From the NCBI RefSeq assembly GCF_013409935.1, contig NZ_JACCCO010000003.1, forward strand, positions 1,364,001 to 1,428,000: 64,000 nt of DNA. The letters are read 5' to 3'. The position numbers were made by a program, and so were the translations under genes. Position 1 is the stretch's first letter; each line of letters begins with the position of its first letter. The DNA is from Streptosporangium sandarakinum (lineage in GTDB: Bacteria; Actinomycetota; Actinomycetes; Streptosporangiales; Streptosporangiaceae). Below the pieces are notes generated by a model. It saw only the letters and a program-made list of their open reading frames with translations. It did not search any database and was not told the origin of the DNA. Of this stretch, positions 36,767 to 46,161 are shown piece after piece.

Positions 36767-38367
36767 GCGACTTCGACCTGCTGCTGACCGGCGGCCTGGT
36801 GATCGACGGCACCGCCGGTCCAGGCGCGGCCCGGCACGCCGACGTCGGCGTCCACGCCGGCCGCCTCACCCTCCTGCCGCCCGGCTCCCGCGCCGGGGCC
36901 CGGGAGGTGCGCGACGTCACCGGACTGGCCGTCGCGCCCGGGTTCATCGACGTGCACACCCACTCCGACGGCGTCACCCTGATCGGCGGTGAGACGGGCC
37001 GCGACCTGGCCGGCGCCTCCGTGCTGCAGGGCGTCACCGTCGAGATCTGCGGCAACTGCGGCTCCAGCCTCTTTCCCGCGCTGCCGGAACGGCTGGCCGC
37101 GATGCGCGCCGAGACCCGCGTCTCCTTCGGCGGCGACGTCGGGATGTACGAGGGCTTCACCGAGTTCGCCGCCGCGCACGCCGCCGTTCCCCGCGCCAAC
37201 CACCTGGCCTCGCTGGTCGGGCACGGCACGCTGCGCTCGGGGGTGATGGGACCGGTGGACCGGCCCGCCACCGCCGCCGAGCTGGAGACCATGTGCGCGC
37301 TGCTGGACCGGGCGCTGACGGCGGGCGCCGCCGGCCTGTCCACCGGCCTCATCTACACCCCCGGCACCTACGCCGGCACCGACGAGGTGACCGCGCTCGC
37401 GGCCGTCGCCGCCCGGCACGGCAAGCCGTACGTCACCCACCTGCGCGACGAGATGTCCCGGGTGGAGGAGGCGCTGGAGGAGGCCGTGGAGATCGCCCGC
37501 GGCAGCGGCGCGGCGCTGCACGTCTCCCACCACAAGACCGCCGGGAAGTACGCCTGGGGGCGGACCGAGCGGACCCTGCCCAGGATCGCCGCGCTGCGCG
37601 CCGGAGGGATGGACGTCACCTGCGACGTCTATCCCTATACTGCGGGAAGCACGGCGCTGGCCGCGATGCTCCCGCCCTGGGCCTCCGAGGGAGGGGTCAC
37701 CGCGCTCACGGTGCGCCTGGCCGACCCCGGCCAGCGTGACCTGATGCGCAGGGCCATCGCCGAGGGCGTGCCCGGCTGGGAGAACACCGTCGGCAACGGC
37801 GGGTGGGACCGCATCTCGGTCGCCTGCGCGCCCCGCCACTCCGAGACGGAGGGGCACACGATCGCCGAGCTGGCCGCCGCCCGCGGACAGGACCCCCTCG
37901 ACGTGGCCGCCGACCTGCTCGTGGCAGAGCAGGGCGAGGTCACCATCATCAGCCACTCGATGATCGAGGACGACGTGCGGCGGGTGCTGGCGGCGCCGTA
38001 CTCGATGATCGGCTCCGACGGGGTGCCCAAGCCGGGCGGCCGGCCTCACCCGCGCTGGGCGGGGACGTTCCCGCGGGTGCTGGGCCGCTACGTCCGGGAG
38101 CTGGGCCTGCTCGACCTGCCCACGGCGGTGCACAAGATGACCGGCATGGCGGCGGAGCGGTTCGGGCTGGCCGGGCGCGGCGTGATCGCCGACGGCGCCC
38201 ACGCCGACCTGGTCGTCTTCGACCCCGGCACGGTCGCCGACGGCGCCACCTTCGCCGACCCGCTGCTGCCGCCGGCGGGCGTCCACTCGGTGCTCGTCGC
38301 CGGTGAGACGGTGGTCCGCGACGGCGCCGGGACCGGCGTCCGGCCCGGGGCGGTGCTGGCGGTATGA
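36763..38367 (+). CDS. N-acyl-D-amino-acid deacylase (D-aminoacylase) family amidohydrolase
   Basis: The 534-residue amidohydrolase has the D-aminoacylase pattern: [13 protein letters not shown] (H65, H67), CGNCGSS (metal Cys), THLRDE and HVSHHKTAG (later metal His residues) and [17 protein letters not shown]. These enzymes release D-amino acids from N-acyl derivatives; some relatives act on D-glutamate or D-aspartate derivatives or on acyl ureas. The start is a TTG that overlaps the ATPase stop (TTGA), with GGGGCAGG upstream. Coupling to an amino-acid importer suggests uptake and cleavage of modified D-amino acids. The exact substrate is inference. Confidence 0.88.
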   Translation: MSDFDLLLTGGLVIDGTAGPGAARHADVGVHAGRLTLLPPGSRAGAREVRDVTGLAVAPGFIDVHTHSDGVTLIGGETGRDLAGASVLQGVTVEICGNCGSSLFPALPERLAAMRAETRVSFGGDVGMYEGFTEFAAAHAAVPRANHLASLVGHGTLRSGVMGPVDRPATAAELETMCALLDRALTAGAAGLSTGLIYTPGTYAGTDEVTALAAVAARHGKPYVTHLRDEMSRVEEALEEAVEIARGSGAALHVSHHKTAGKYAWGRTERTLPRIAALRAGGMDVTCDVYPYTAGSTALAAMLPPWASEGGVTALTVRLADPGQRDLMRRAIAEGVPGWENTVGNGGWDRISVACAPRHSETEGHTIAELAAARGQDPLDVAADLLVAEQGEVTIISHSMIEDDVRRVLAAPYSMIGSDGVPKPGGRPHPRWAGTFPRVLGRYVRELGLLDLPTAVHKMTGMAAERFGLAGRGVIADGAHADLVVFDPGTVADGATFADPLLPPAGVHSVLVAGETVVRDGAGTGVRPGAVLAV

Positions 38368-38419
38368 GAAACGGTCACGGCGGTACGGGCACCGTACGGC
38401 GGACGACGGAGGGGAGACG

Positions 38420-39313
38420 ATGACCGAGTACGGCACGCCGGACGGCCCGGCGAACCGGGAGGGCCCGGCGGGACCGGACGCTCCGGACGGCCCGGACGAC
38501 ACGGGCGGTCTGGACGGTCTGGATGTTACGGACGGTCTGGACGGTCTGGACGGTCCGGGCACGGTCGCGGTGTCCGTGCCCGGCATGATCTCCCGCCACG
38601 AGGACACCGAGCTGGTCCTGGCCAGCACCGGCAAGCTGCTGCTGCTGGCCGCCGCGGCCCGGGACATCGCCGCCGGCGCGCTGGAGGAGGCCGAGACCGT
38701 GGAGATCCGCCCCGATGACCGCTGCGGCGGTTCCGGCCTGATGGGCGCGCTGTCCGGCGACCGCTGGCCGGTCGGGGATCTCGCGGTGCTGGTCGCCTCG
38801 GTGAGCGACAACACCGCCACCAACGCGCTGCTGCGCCGGATCGGCCTGGACCGGGTCGCCGAGGTCGCCGCCGGGCTGGGCTTCACGCGCACCCGTGTCC
38901 TGGACCGGATCCGCGAGCCCCGGCTGCCGTCGCACCCGCCGGCCTTCGCCCTCGGCACGGCCGGCGAGCTGGCCAGGTTCGCCGCCCGGCTCGACGGCGC
39001 GGAGGAGTGGAGCCGGACCATGCTGCGCTGGATGGCGCACAACACCGACCGGAGCCTGGTGCCCGCGTTGCTGCCGCACGAGCCCGAGGACCGCGTGATC
39101 CCCGCCGCGCCCCCGCGCGGGATGGTCTGGGTGGCCAACAAGACCGGCACCGACACCGGCGTGCGCGCCGACGTGGGCGTCATGATCGGCCCGGAGCGGC
39201 GGATCGGCTACGCCGTGGTGGCCAACGGGCCCGCCGGGAGCGAGCACGCCCTGGTGCGGAGCGCCCGCCGGGCGGGCCTGGCCATCGCCCGCCTGGCGGG
39301 TCTCACCCCCTGA
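38420..39313 (+). CDS. Class A beta-lactamase-like serine hydrolase
   Basis: The 297-residue protein has the class A motifs S69-T-G-K72, S129-D-N131 and K241-T-G243, so the active site is intact. There is no signal peptide; the first 48 residues are Asp/Gly-rich and partly repetitive, so the enzyme appears cytoplasmic. GGAGGGGAG precedes the ATG. It lies 52 bp after the deacylase gene and probably belongs to that operon, where it might act on a peptide or lactam rather than confer resistance. The usual class A Glu166 region is not clear in my reading. Confidence 0.85.
   Translation: MTEYGTPDGPANREGPAGPDAPDGPDDTGGLDGLDVTDGLDGLDGPGTVAVSVPGMISRHEDTELVLASTGKLLLLAAAARDIAAGALEEAETVEIRPDDRCGGSGLMGALSGDRWPVGDLAVLVASVSDNTATNALLRRIGLDRVAEVAAGLGFTRTRVLDRIREPRLPSHPPAFALGTAGELARFAARLDGAEEWSRTMLRWMAHNTDRSLVPALLPHEPEDRVIPAAPPRGMVWVANKTGTDTGVRADVGVMIGPERRIGYAVVANGPAGSEHALVRSARRAGLAIARLAGLTP
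38507..38554 (+). repeat. 9-bp repeats in the 5' part of the serine hydrolase gene
   Basis: GGTCTGGAC and close variants repeat four or five times and encode [16 protein letters not shown]. It is a low-complexity linker ahead of the catalytic domain. Confidence 0.6.
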
Positions 39314-39407
39314 GGCTCCACCGGGAAGGCCTCCTGAGGCTCACCCCCCGAGGCTTCACCGGGAAGGCCTCCTGAGACTCCTCTCCCGAGGCCCCACCGG
39401 GAAGGCC
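39312..39407. repeat. 38-bp direct repeats, about 2.5 copies
   Basis: GAGGCT(C/T)CACCGGGAAGGC recurs at 39312, 39350 and, as GAGGCCCCACC..., 39388 with a 38-bp period. The first copy begins in the stop codon of the serine hydrolase. It is too short and too few for CRISPR, and has no spacer variability. Confidence 0.65.
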
Positions 39408-39408
39408 C

Positions 39409-39445
39409 GAACGCCCGGATCCCCGTCGCGGGGGTCCGGGCGTTC
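39409..39445. terminator. Intrinsic terminator after the D-aminoacylase operon
   Basis: A 16-bp stem with one G-U pair (39409-39424 with 39430-39445) and a 5-base loop follows the 38-bp repeats. It lies between convergent operons. Confidence 0.75.
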
Positions 39446-39496
39446 TCACGAGCCGGCGGGCGCGGGCGGGTGCGCCCGCCGTGCCGCCCCGGGAGG

Positions 39497-39534
39497 CCGG
39501 CGCGCCGGGTCCTCAGGGAACCCCGGCACGCCGG
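39497..39534 (-). terminator. Hairpin at the end of the sugar operon
   Basis: Arms of 13 bp with one mismatch (39497-39509 and 39522-39534) lie 23 bp past the stop of the dehydrogenase gene on the minus strand. Confidence 0.5.
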
Positions 39535-39556
39535 GGACGGCCTCCGGAGCGGCGGT

Positions 39557-40579
39557 TCAGGAGGCGGCGAGGACGGGATTGGCGTGGTGGGCGACCGGCT
39601 CGCCGCGCAGGTAGCGGGCCACGTCCTCGGCGACGATCCGCGCCGCCTTGGCCGCCGTCTCCTTGCTGGCCCCCGCCAGGTGCGGGGTCATCACCAGGTT
39701 GGGTGTGGTGAGCAGGCGGGACCCCTCGGGGATGGGCTCGGTGGGGAAGACGTCCACCGCGGCGCCGAACAGGTGACCCGAGTCCAGGGCGTCGCACAGG
39801 GCGTCGTAGTCGAGCAGCGCGCCCCGGGCGCAGTTGACCAGCACCGACCCGGCGGGCATCAGCGCGATCCGCTTCGCGTCGATCATGCCGGTGGTCTCCG
39901 GGGTGACCCGGGCGTGCAGGGACACGAAGCGGGAACGGCGCAGCAGCTCCTCCAGCTCCACCTGACCGGGGACGCCGGTGACGTAGGGGTCGTACACCAG
40001 CACCTCGGCGCCGAACCCCTCCAGCATGCGGGCCACCCGGCTGCCGATCGCGCCGTAGCCGACCAGGCCGACCGTGCCGCCCTCCAGCTCCGGGCCCACG
40101 TGGTCGTACATGTAGTAGTCGCCCCGCCACACGCCCCGGGCGAGGTCGGCGTTGGTCTGCGGGATGCGCCGGGTGGCGGCCAGGAGCATGGCCACCGTGT
40201 GTTCGGCGGTGGCGACCGCGTTGCGGCCCGGCGCGAACGTGACGGTCACCCCGGCCTCGGTGGCGGCCTGGAGGTTGGCGTTGACCGGGCCGCCCCGGCT
40301 GACGCAGAACAGCTTCAGGTCGGGGCAGGCGTCGAGGACCCGCCGGGTCAGCGGGGCCATCTGGGTCACGCAGATCTCCACGCCACGCAGCGCCTCGATC
40401 AGCTCCTCCTCCACGTCGGACGCCTCGTCGACCTCGCCCACCCGGCCGAACGGCACGACCGGCCACGGCAGGGTCAGCTCGCGGATGTCGGCGCCGCCGG
40501 GGACCACCTGCCTGAGCGCGTCCGCCAGGAGGTCGCTGCGCACGAAGTGGTCACCGGCGGCGAGGATTCGGATGGTCAA
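39557..40579 (-). CDS. NAD-dependent 2-hydroxyacid dehydrogenase
   Basis: The 340-residue protein has the D-2-hydroxyacid dehydrogenase fold: NAD-binding GLVGYGAIGSRVA, catalytic Arg in VNCARGALLDYDAL, Glu in FPTEPIPEGS and His in TPHLAGASKET. The family includes 3-phosphoglycerate, erythronate-4-phosphate and glyoxylate/hydroxypyruvate enzymes. A TTG start overlaps the phosphatase stop (TTGA), so it belongs to the sugar operon. Oxidation or reduction of a sugar-acid phosphate would fit with the two kinases. The substrate is unknown. Confidence 0.88.
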   Translation of the reverse strand: MTIRILAAGDHFVRSDLLADALRQVVPGGADIRELTLPWPVVPFGRVGEVDEASDVEEELIEALRGVEICVTQMAPLTRRVLDACPDLKLFCVSRGGPVNANLQAATEAGVTVTFAPGRNAVATAEHTVAMLLAATRRIPQTNADLARGVWRGDYYMYDHVGPELEGGTVGLVGYGAIGSRVARMLEGFGAEVLVYDPYVTGVPGQVELEELLRRSRFVSLHARVTPETTGMIDAKRIALMPAGSVLVNCARGALLDYDALCDALDSGHLFGAAVDVFPTEPIPEGSRLLTTPNLVMTPHLAGASKETAAKAARIVAEDVARYLRGEPVAHHANPVLAAS

Positions 40580-41190
40580 CGAACGGCTCCAATCGGAGAG
40601 TTGAACTGCAGGATCGCGACCTGCCCGCCGTCGAGGCGCAGCTCGGTGACGGCGCAGTTGTCCAGGCGCGGGAAGAGCCGCCGGTAGGAACCGAGCGGCA
40701 CCCCGATGAGCCCGCACAGCGCGAGCCTGATTGCGGTCGTGTGGGCCACCACCAGCACCCGCCCGCCGGGATGGGCGGCGGCGATGTCGCCCAGGGCGGC
40801 GGTGAACCGGGCGGCGGCCCGCCCGGGGTCCTCGCCCCCGGGCAGCGGGTGGGCGGCGGGATCGGCCTCGAAGGCGGCGCGGGCCTCGGGGAACCGCTCG
40901 TGCATCTCGGCGGAGGTCAGCCCCTCACCCCGGCCGAAGTCCAGCTCGCACAGCCGGGCGTCCACCCGCGGTTCGACGCCCGCCGCGCGGGCGCTCGCCT
41001 CGGCGGTGATCCGGGCCCGGCTCAGCGTGGACGTCCAGACTGCGGCGAGCCCGGCCGCGGCGGACCAGGCGGCCAGCCGTCCGGCCTGCTCGTGGCCGCG
41101 CGGGGTCAGCTCGACGTCGGTGACGCCGGCGTAGCGGTTCTCGGCGTGCCAGACGGTCTCGCCGTGGCGGGCCAGTACGAGCCGGGTCAT
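40576..41190 (-). CDS. Histidine phosphatase family protein (phosphoglycerate mutase-like)
   Basis: The 204-residue protein has the RHGET motif at 8-12 (His9 is the phosphorylated residue), Arg in STLSRARITAE, CELDFGRGEG and the second catalytic His in VVAHTTAIR. Members of this size in actinobacteria act as phosphatases on sugar phosphates or phosphoglycerate-like compounds. It overlaps the upstream kinase and downstream dehydrogenase genes by 4 bp each. A phosphatase inside a kinase operon suggests control of a phosphorylated intermediate or removal of a dead-end product. Confidence 0.9.
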   Translation of the reverse strand: MTRLVLARHGETVWHAENRYAGVTDVELTPRGHEQAGRLAAWSAAAGLAAVWTSTLSRARITAEASARAAGVEPRVDARLCELDFGRGEGLTSAEMHERFPEARAAFEADPAAHPLPGGEDPGRAAARFTAALGDIAAAHPGGRVLVVAHTTAIRLALCGLIGVPLGSYRRLFPRLDNCAVTELRLDGGQVAILQFNSPIGAVR

Positions 41191-42641
41191 CGGGTGCTCC
41201 TTCTCCGGGCGTGGGCGGCGGCCTCCGTGGGCAGCCAGCCGCGGTCCTCCAGTTCGGCGACGAACCGCAGGTAGTACTCGCGCAGGTCCTCACCGCCGGG
41301 TTCGACGACCTCGCGGGTGCGGACCATCCGCGCCGCCGAGGCGGGCCCGGCGGCGAGGACGGCCATGCCGAGCGCGGGCTCGGCGTTCTCCCGCAGGGTC
41401 ACCGGCCGGCCCAGCACGGCGGCCCTGACCCGGTTCCAGTAGGCGCTGCGGGTCGCGCCGCCGGTCAGCACGATCTCGCCGTCCACCGGGGCGCCGAGCA
41501 GATCGAGGTAGTCGAAGCAGAGCCGCTCGATGTAGGCGGCGCCGCGCAGGATCGCGGCGTAGCGGTCGACGTCGTCGCCGACGTGGCCGAGGGTGAAGCC
41601 CTCCGCCTCCGGCGCGGCGAACGGGAACCGCTCTCCCCGCGAGACCAGCGGGTAGACGGTGGCGGACGGGTCGGCGGAGGAGCCGCCGGATCCGAAGCGG
41701 CCGGCGGCCAGGCGGCTGAGCGCGTCGAGGTCGCGCCCGGCCAGGTCGCGGGCCAGCACGCCCGCGCCGGTGCTGGACGCGCCGCCCGGCAACCACGAGC
41801 CGTCCGGGGCGCGGTGGGAGTAGACGACGCCCAGCGGGTCGTGGACCAGCTCCCGGGTGACGCCCTTGAGCACCAGCGTGGTGCCCATCACCGAGTTCCA
41901 GCTCCCGGGCGTGAGGGCGCCCGCGCCGAGCTGCGCCGCGCACCCGTCGGTGGTGCCGGCGACCACCGGCGTGCCCGCCGGGATGCCGGTGGCCTCGGCG
42001 GCCCCGGCGCAGACCTCGCCGAGCACGGTGCCGGGCCGTACCACGCCGGGCAGCACGGAGGCGGGGACGCCGAGGGCGTCCAGGACGTCCGACGGCCAGC
42101 GCTCGTCGATCAGGTCCACGCCCGTCTTCAGCGCGTTGCTCAGGTCGGTGGCGACCGGCAGGCCCGTCAGGCGGCGGTTGACGAAGTCGTTCTGGTGCGC
42201 CAGGCGCGCCCCGGCCGGGGCGTCGCGCAGCAGCCACAGCAGCTTGGGCAGCGCCCAATTGGCCTGCATACGGCGGTAGCCGAGCCGGTCCCAGACCCGC
42301 GCGCCGGCCTCGTTGACCCGATCGACCTCGCCGGCCGCCCGCCGGTCGTCGTACATCAGCCCGGGGGTGAGGGGCCGGCCGTCGTCGCCGGTGAGCAGGA
42401 TCGTGCCGGAGGTGGCGTCCACGGCCACGCCGCCGACGGGGCCGGGCGGCACGTCGCGCAGCGCCTCGCGGGCGGCGGCGGCCAGCTGCTCCCACCACTG
42501 CTCGGGGTCCTGCTCGTGCCGGGGGCCGTCGCGGTGGCTGGTCAGCGGCCTGCCGGCCGCGCCGAGCACCCGGCCGTCGCCGGTGACGGCCATCACGCGC
42601 ACGCTCTGCGTGCCCAGGTCTATGCCGATCCACACGCTCAT
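41187..42641 (-). CDS. FGGY-family carbohydrate kinase (first of two)
   Basis: The 484-residue kinase starts with GIDLGTQSVRVMAV (ATP-binding DLGTQS), has VDATSGTILL, MGTTLVLKG and the C-terminal TGGATRSAYWNRVRAAVLGRPV block that closes over ATP. FGGY kinases phosphorylate pentoses, hexuloses, polyols and autoinducer-2. Similarity looks closest to xylulokinase/ribulokinase types but no substrate residue is diagnostic by eye. It overlaps both neighbours by 4 bp (ATGA). Confidence 0.9.
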   Translation of the reverse strand: MSVWIGIDLGTQSVRVMAVTGDGRVLGAAGRPLTSHRDGPRHEQDPEQWWEQLAAAAREALRDVPPGPVGGVAVDATSGTILLTGDDGRPLTPGLMYDDRRAAGEVDRVNEAGARVWDRLGYRRMQANWALPKLLWLLRDAPAGARLAHQNDFVNRRLTGLPVATDLSNALKTGVDLIDERWPSDVLDALGVPASVLPGVVRPGTVLGEVCAGAAEATGIPAGTPVVAGTTDGCAAQLGAGALTPGSWNSVMGTTLVLKGVTRELVHDPLGVVYSHRAPDGSWLPGGASSTGAGVLARDLAGRDLDALSRLAAGRFGSGGSSADPSATVYPLVSRGERFPFAAPEAEGFTLGHVGDDVDRYAAILRGAAYIERLCFDYLDLLGAPVDGEIVLTGGATRSAYWNRVRAAVLGRPVTLRENAEPALGMAVLAAGPASAARMVRTREVVEPGGEDLREYYLRFVAELEDRGWLPTEAAAHARRRSTR

Positions 42642-44125
42642 GAGCGGCTCCGCGTTCCGGCGAGCAGCGGCCAGGACCGGGCGGCGGTCTCGCGCAGCGC
42701 GAGGAAGTCCCGGTAGAAGGTCTCGTAGGCGCCGGGCCGCGGCCGTACGGCGTCGCGCAGCCGCACGTGGCGCCCGGCCGCCTCTTCAAGATCGGCGGCG
42801 GCGCCCGTCGCGGCCAGGCCGACGAGGAAGGCGCCGCGGGCGCCGACCTCGGAGTCGGCCGGCCGGAGCACCGGCAGGCCGGTGACGTCGGCGATCATCC
42901 GCACCCACAGGTCGCTCGCCGAGCCGCCGCCGCACACCCGCAGCTCCCGCACGGCGGGGCCGAAGGCGTCCAGGCAGTCGCGGACGACGAACGTGAGGCC
43001 CTCGAACACGGCGCGGGCGATGTGCTCACGGTCGTGGTCGAACGACATGCCGAGGAAGGAGCCCCGGGCGAGCGGGTCGCAGAACGGCGCCCGCTCCCCG
43101 GCGGGGGACAGGTAGGGCAGGAACGCCAGCCCGCCCGCGCCCGGCGGGCTCGCCGCGGCCAGCTCGCCGAGGGCGGCCGGACCGGGCAGCCCGAGCAGGC
43201 GGCAGACCCAGTTGATCACCTCGACCCCGGCGAAGGTGGGGAAGGCCCGCAGGTAGCCGCCGGGGGCCGCGATCGTGATGCCCACGGCGGGGCCGTCGAG
43301 GCCGGGTTCGGCGACGATGGTCTCGGTGCACAGCGTGGTGCCCAGGATGCTGCACGCCCGGCCGTCGCCCACCGCGCCCGCCCCGACGGCGGTGGAGACG
43401 ATGTCGTAGGGGGCCATCACGACCGGGGTCCCGGCGGGCAGGCCCAGCGACGCGGCGGCGGACGCGGTGAGCGCGGCGACGCGGCGCGCGTCGCCGCGCG
43501 GCTCTGGCAGCAGCCGCGCGGCCCACTCCAGGCCGAACAGCGCCATCAGCTCGGGGGAGTAGGCACGGGCGCGCAGGTCCATGAACGGTGCCGAGGCGTC
43601 GGACTCGTCCGCGGCGATCTCCCCGGTCAGCCGGGAGAAGATCCATCCACCGCAGGTCAGCAGGGCCGCCGAGCGTTCCAGCCGCTCGGGGTCGTGCTCC
43701 CGCAGCCAGGTGAGGATGGCGTGCGGCAGCCCCGAGGCGGCGGCGGAGCCGTTGACGCGGAAGGCGCGCCCGGCAGCGCCGGAGCGGTTCCAGGCGTCCA
43801 CCGCGGCCGTGGCCCGGCCGTCGTTCCACAGGATCGCCGGGCCGGTCGGCTCACCGTCGGGGCCGACCAGCCAGGCGCCGTCGCCCTGGGCGGTGACCGC
43901 GACGAAGTCGACGGTCCCGGCCGAGGCGTCGGCGAGCCGGTCGGCGACCGCGCGCACCGTGCGCGCGACCGCCGCCCAGACCGTGTTCATGTCCTGCTCG
44001 GCGTGGCCGGGCGCGGGGCGGGACACGCCGGTCTCCTGCCGGGCGACCGCGACCTCCGCCCCCGCCTCGTCGTAGCCGACCGCCTTGACCACCGTGGTTC
44101 CGGCGTCGACGCAGATCGCCGCCAT
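42638..44125 (-). CDS. FGGY-family carbohydrate kinase (second of two)
   Basis: The 495-residue kinase begins ICVDAGTTVVKAVGYDEAG, has GDGAWLVGPDG, LWNDGRA, ILGTTLCTETIV and the C-terminal block VRELRVCGGGSASDLWVRMIADVTGLPV. It is clearly diverged from its neighbour, so the two enzymes likely act on different substrates or steps. The start codon shares one base with the permease stop (TGATG). The group resembles gluconate/erythritol/LsrK-type kinases, but that is a guess. Confidence 0.9.
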   Translation of the reverse strand: MAAICVDAGTTVVKAVGYDEAGAEVAVARQETGVSRPAPGHAEQDMNTVWAAVARTVRAVADRLADASAGTVDFVAVTAQGDGAWLVGPDGEPTGPAILWNDGRATAAVDAWNRSGAAGRAFRVNGSAAASGLPHAILTWLREHDPERLERSAALLTCGGWIFSRLTGEIAADESDASAPFMDLRARAYSPELMALFGLEWAARLLPEPRGDARRVAALTASAAASLGLPAGTPVVMAPYDIVSTAVGAGAVGDGRACSILGTTLCTETIVAEPGLDGPAVGITIAAPGGYLRAFPTFAGVEVINWVCRLLGLPGPAALGELAAASPPGAGGLAFLPYLSPAGERAPFCDPLARGSFLGMSFDHDREHIARAVFEGLTFVVRDCLDAFGPAVRELRVCGGGSASDLWVRMIADVTGLPVLRPADSEVGARGAFLVGLAATGAAADLEEAAGRHVRLRDAVRPRPGAYETFYRDFLALRETAARSWPLLAGTRSRS

Positions 44126-45360
44126 CAGGCCCGCCCGTGGGAGGTCCGCGACTTGCGCGCGACCGAGTCGACGACCACGGCCAGCAGCAGCACCACGCCC
44201 GTCACCACGAACCGGATGGAGGAGTCGAGGTTCAGCAGCGTCAGGCCGCTGGAGATCGACTGGATGACGATCATGCCGAGCAGCGCGCCGAACGCGGTGC
44301 CGCGCCCGCCGAACAGGCTCGTCCCGCCGATCACGGCGGCGGCGATGGCGTTGAGGTTCACGTCGCCGGCGCCGCTGCTCTGGTTGGCGGCGGCCAGCCG
44401 GGCGGCGGCGAGGATGCCGCCCACCGCGGCGAAGGAGGAGCAGAGCATGAACACCGAGGTGTAGACGGCCCGGACGTTGATGCCGGCCCGCCGCGCCGCC
44501 TCCACGTTGCCGCCGACGGCGTAGACCGACCTGCCCCACTTGGTGCGTGACAGCAGGTAGTGCATGACCAGCACCAGCGCGACGAACAGGACGAACATCC
44601 AGCCGACGCCGCGGGTCTGCCCGAGGTACCAGACCACGAACGCCAGCACCGCCAGCAGCGCGATGCTCCGTACGGCCAGCATGGAGGTGGTCCTGGCCGA
44701 AAGGCCCGCCCGGCGGCGCTCCCGGGCGTGGAGGTAGCCGCTGGCGAACAGCCCGGCCGCGGCGACGACCGCGAAGGTGTACGACAGCCACTGCGGCACG
44801 AAGGCCAGCTGCGCGAAGTTCACCAGGGCCGAGTCGAACGGCAGGTTGATCGATCCCTTGGTGCCCAGCACGTACAGCTGCAGGCCGAGGAAGGCCAGCA
44901 ACCCGGCCAGCGTGATGACGAAGCTCGGCACCCCGAAGCGGTTGAACAGCTGGGCGTACACCCAGCCGATCGCCGCGCTCAGCGCGATCGCCGCCAGGAT
45001 GGCCGCCCAGACCGGCAGCCCCTTGTCGACGAACAGCACCGCCAGCACCGCGCCGGACAGGCCGCTGACCGAGCCGACCGACAGGTCGATCTGCCCGACC
45101 AGCAGCACGCACACGATGCCGAGCGCGATGACGCCGACCGCGGCCGACTCCAGCGTGAGGTTGACCAGGTTGGTGCTGGACAGGAAGACCGGGTTGAGGA
45201 TCTGCAGCACGGCCCAGATCACCACGAGGCCGACCACGACGGGGATCACGCCGAGGTCGCCGCCGCGGGCCCGCTCGATCACGTCGGTGACCGCGCCGCG
45301 CAGCCCCTCGCGGCTCTGCAGCCGCTCGTCCTGGCGGTCGGTGGCGAGCGTGGTGGTCAT
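44125..45360 (-). CDS. Sugar ABC transporter permease, XylH/RbsC family
   Basis: The 411-residue protein has about 10 membrane helices and BPD_transp_2 family markers: VGQIDLSVGSVSGLSG, FVITLAGLLAF and the coupling stretch VYAVGGNVEAARRAGINVRAVY. The length above 400 residues with an extra mid-domain pair of helices is typical of XylH-like permeases. It overlaps the ATPase stop by 4 bp and the kinase start by 1 bp, so expression is tightly coupled. It imports the sugar delivered by the XylF-like lipoprotein. Confidence 0.92.
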   Translation of the reverse strand: MTTTLATDRQDERLQSREGLRGAVTDVIERARGGDLGVIPVVVGLVVIWAVLQILNPVFLSSTNLVNLTLESAAVGVIALGIVCVLLVGQIDLSVGSVSGLSGAVLAVLFVDKGLPVWAAILAAIALSAAIGWVYAQLFNRFGVPSFVITLAGLLAFLGLQLYVLGTKGSINLPFDSALVNFAQLAFVPQWLSYTFAVVAAAGLFASGYLHARERRRAGLSARTTSMLAVRSIALLAVLAFVVWYLGQTRGVGWMFVLFVALVLVMHYLLSRTKWGRSVYAVGGNVEAARRAGINVRAVYTSVFMLCSSFAAVGGILAAARLAAANQSSGAGDVNLNAIAAAVIGGTSLFGGRGTAFGALLGMIVIQSISSGLTLLNLDSSIRFVVTGVVLLLAVVVDSVARKSRTSHGRA

Positions 45361-46145
45361 GAGAGCCCCTCCTTGCGGCGCGCCCGGCGCTGCGACACCA
45401 CGTTGTCGGTGGCGCCGGTGATGGCGGCGATGATGTCCTCGACCGAGACGTCGTTCACGTCGAACACCCCGTTGTTACGGCCCAGCCGCAGCACGGCCAC
45501 GGTGTCGGCGACCGCCTTCACGTCCGCCATGTTGTGGCTGATCATGATGACGCCCAGGCCGTTCTCCCGGAGCCGTTCGACCAGGTTGAGCACCTCGGCC
45601 GTCTGCGCGACGCCCAGGGCGGCGGTCGGCTCGTCGAGAATGATGATCTTCGGGTCGCCGAGCAGCGACCTGGCGATCGCGACGGTCTGCCGCTGGCCGC
45701 CCGACAGTGACGCCACCGGCACCCGCACGCTGGGGATCTTCGCCGAGAGCTGGCGGAGCAGCTCCCACGAGCGCGTCTCCATCGCCACTTCGTTCAGCCG
45801 GAGCGGGCGGAGCTCCTGGCCGAGGAAGAGGTTCTGGATCACGTTGAGGTTCTCGCACAGCGCGAGGTCCTGGAAGACGGTGGCGATGCCGAGCCGGTGG
45901 GCGGCCGCCGGACTCGGGATGCCGACCGTCTTCGAGTCGAAGGTGATCGTGCCGGAGTCCGGCGAGTGCACGCCCGACAGGACCTTGACCAGCGTCGACT
46001 TGCCGGCGCCGTTGTCCCCGACGACGGCCACGACCTGACCCGCCGCCACATCGAGGTCGATGTCGGTGAGCGCGGCGACCGCACCGAAGGTCTTGCTGAT
46101 CCCGCGCAGGGACAGGACGCTGTCTTTTTGCTGGGTGGCGGACAA
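45357..46145 (-). CDS. Sugar ABC transporter ATP-binding protein, single-domain XylG type
   Basis: The 262-residue ATPase has Walker A GDNGAGKST, signature LSGGQRQ, Walker B IIILDEPTAALG and switch SHNM. Many sugar ATPases of this group carry two fused ABC domains; this one has one. I chose the TTG at 46145, which follows GAGGAG and lies 16 bp after the binding-protein stop; the longer frame would overlap that gene. It overlaps the permease start by 4 bp. Confidence 0.88.
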   Translation of the reverse strand: MSATQQKDSVLSLRGISKTFGAVAALTDIDLDVAAGQVVAVVGDNGAGKSTLVKVLSGVHSPDSGTITFDSKTVGIPSPAAAHRLGIATVFQDLALCENLNVIQNLFLGQELRPLRLNEVAMETRSWELLRQLSAKIPSVRVPVASLSGGQRQTVAIARSLLGDPKIIILDEPTAALGVAQTAEVLNLVERLRENGLGVIMISHNMADVKAVADTVAVLRLGRNNGVFDVNDVSVEDIIAAITGATDNVVSQRRARRKEGLS

Positions 46146-46161
46146 AGGGGCTCCTCGAGAT

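Noticed and set aside
39312..39407. CRISPR-like repeats
   Set aside because: Only 2.5 copies with a 38-bp period, no variable spacers and no cas genes nearby. They look like a tandem duplication at a gene end.
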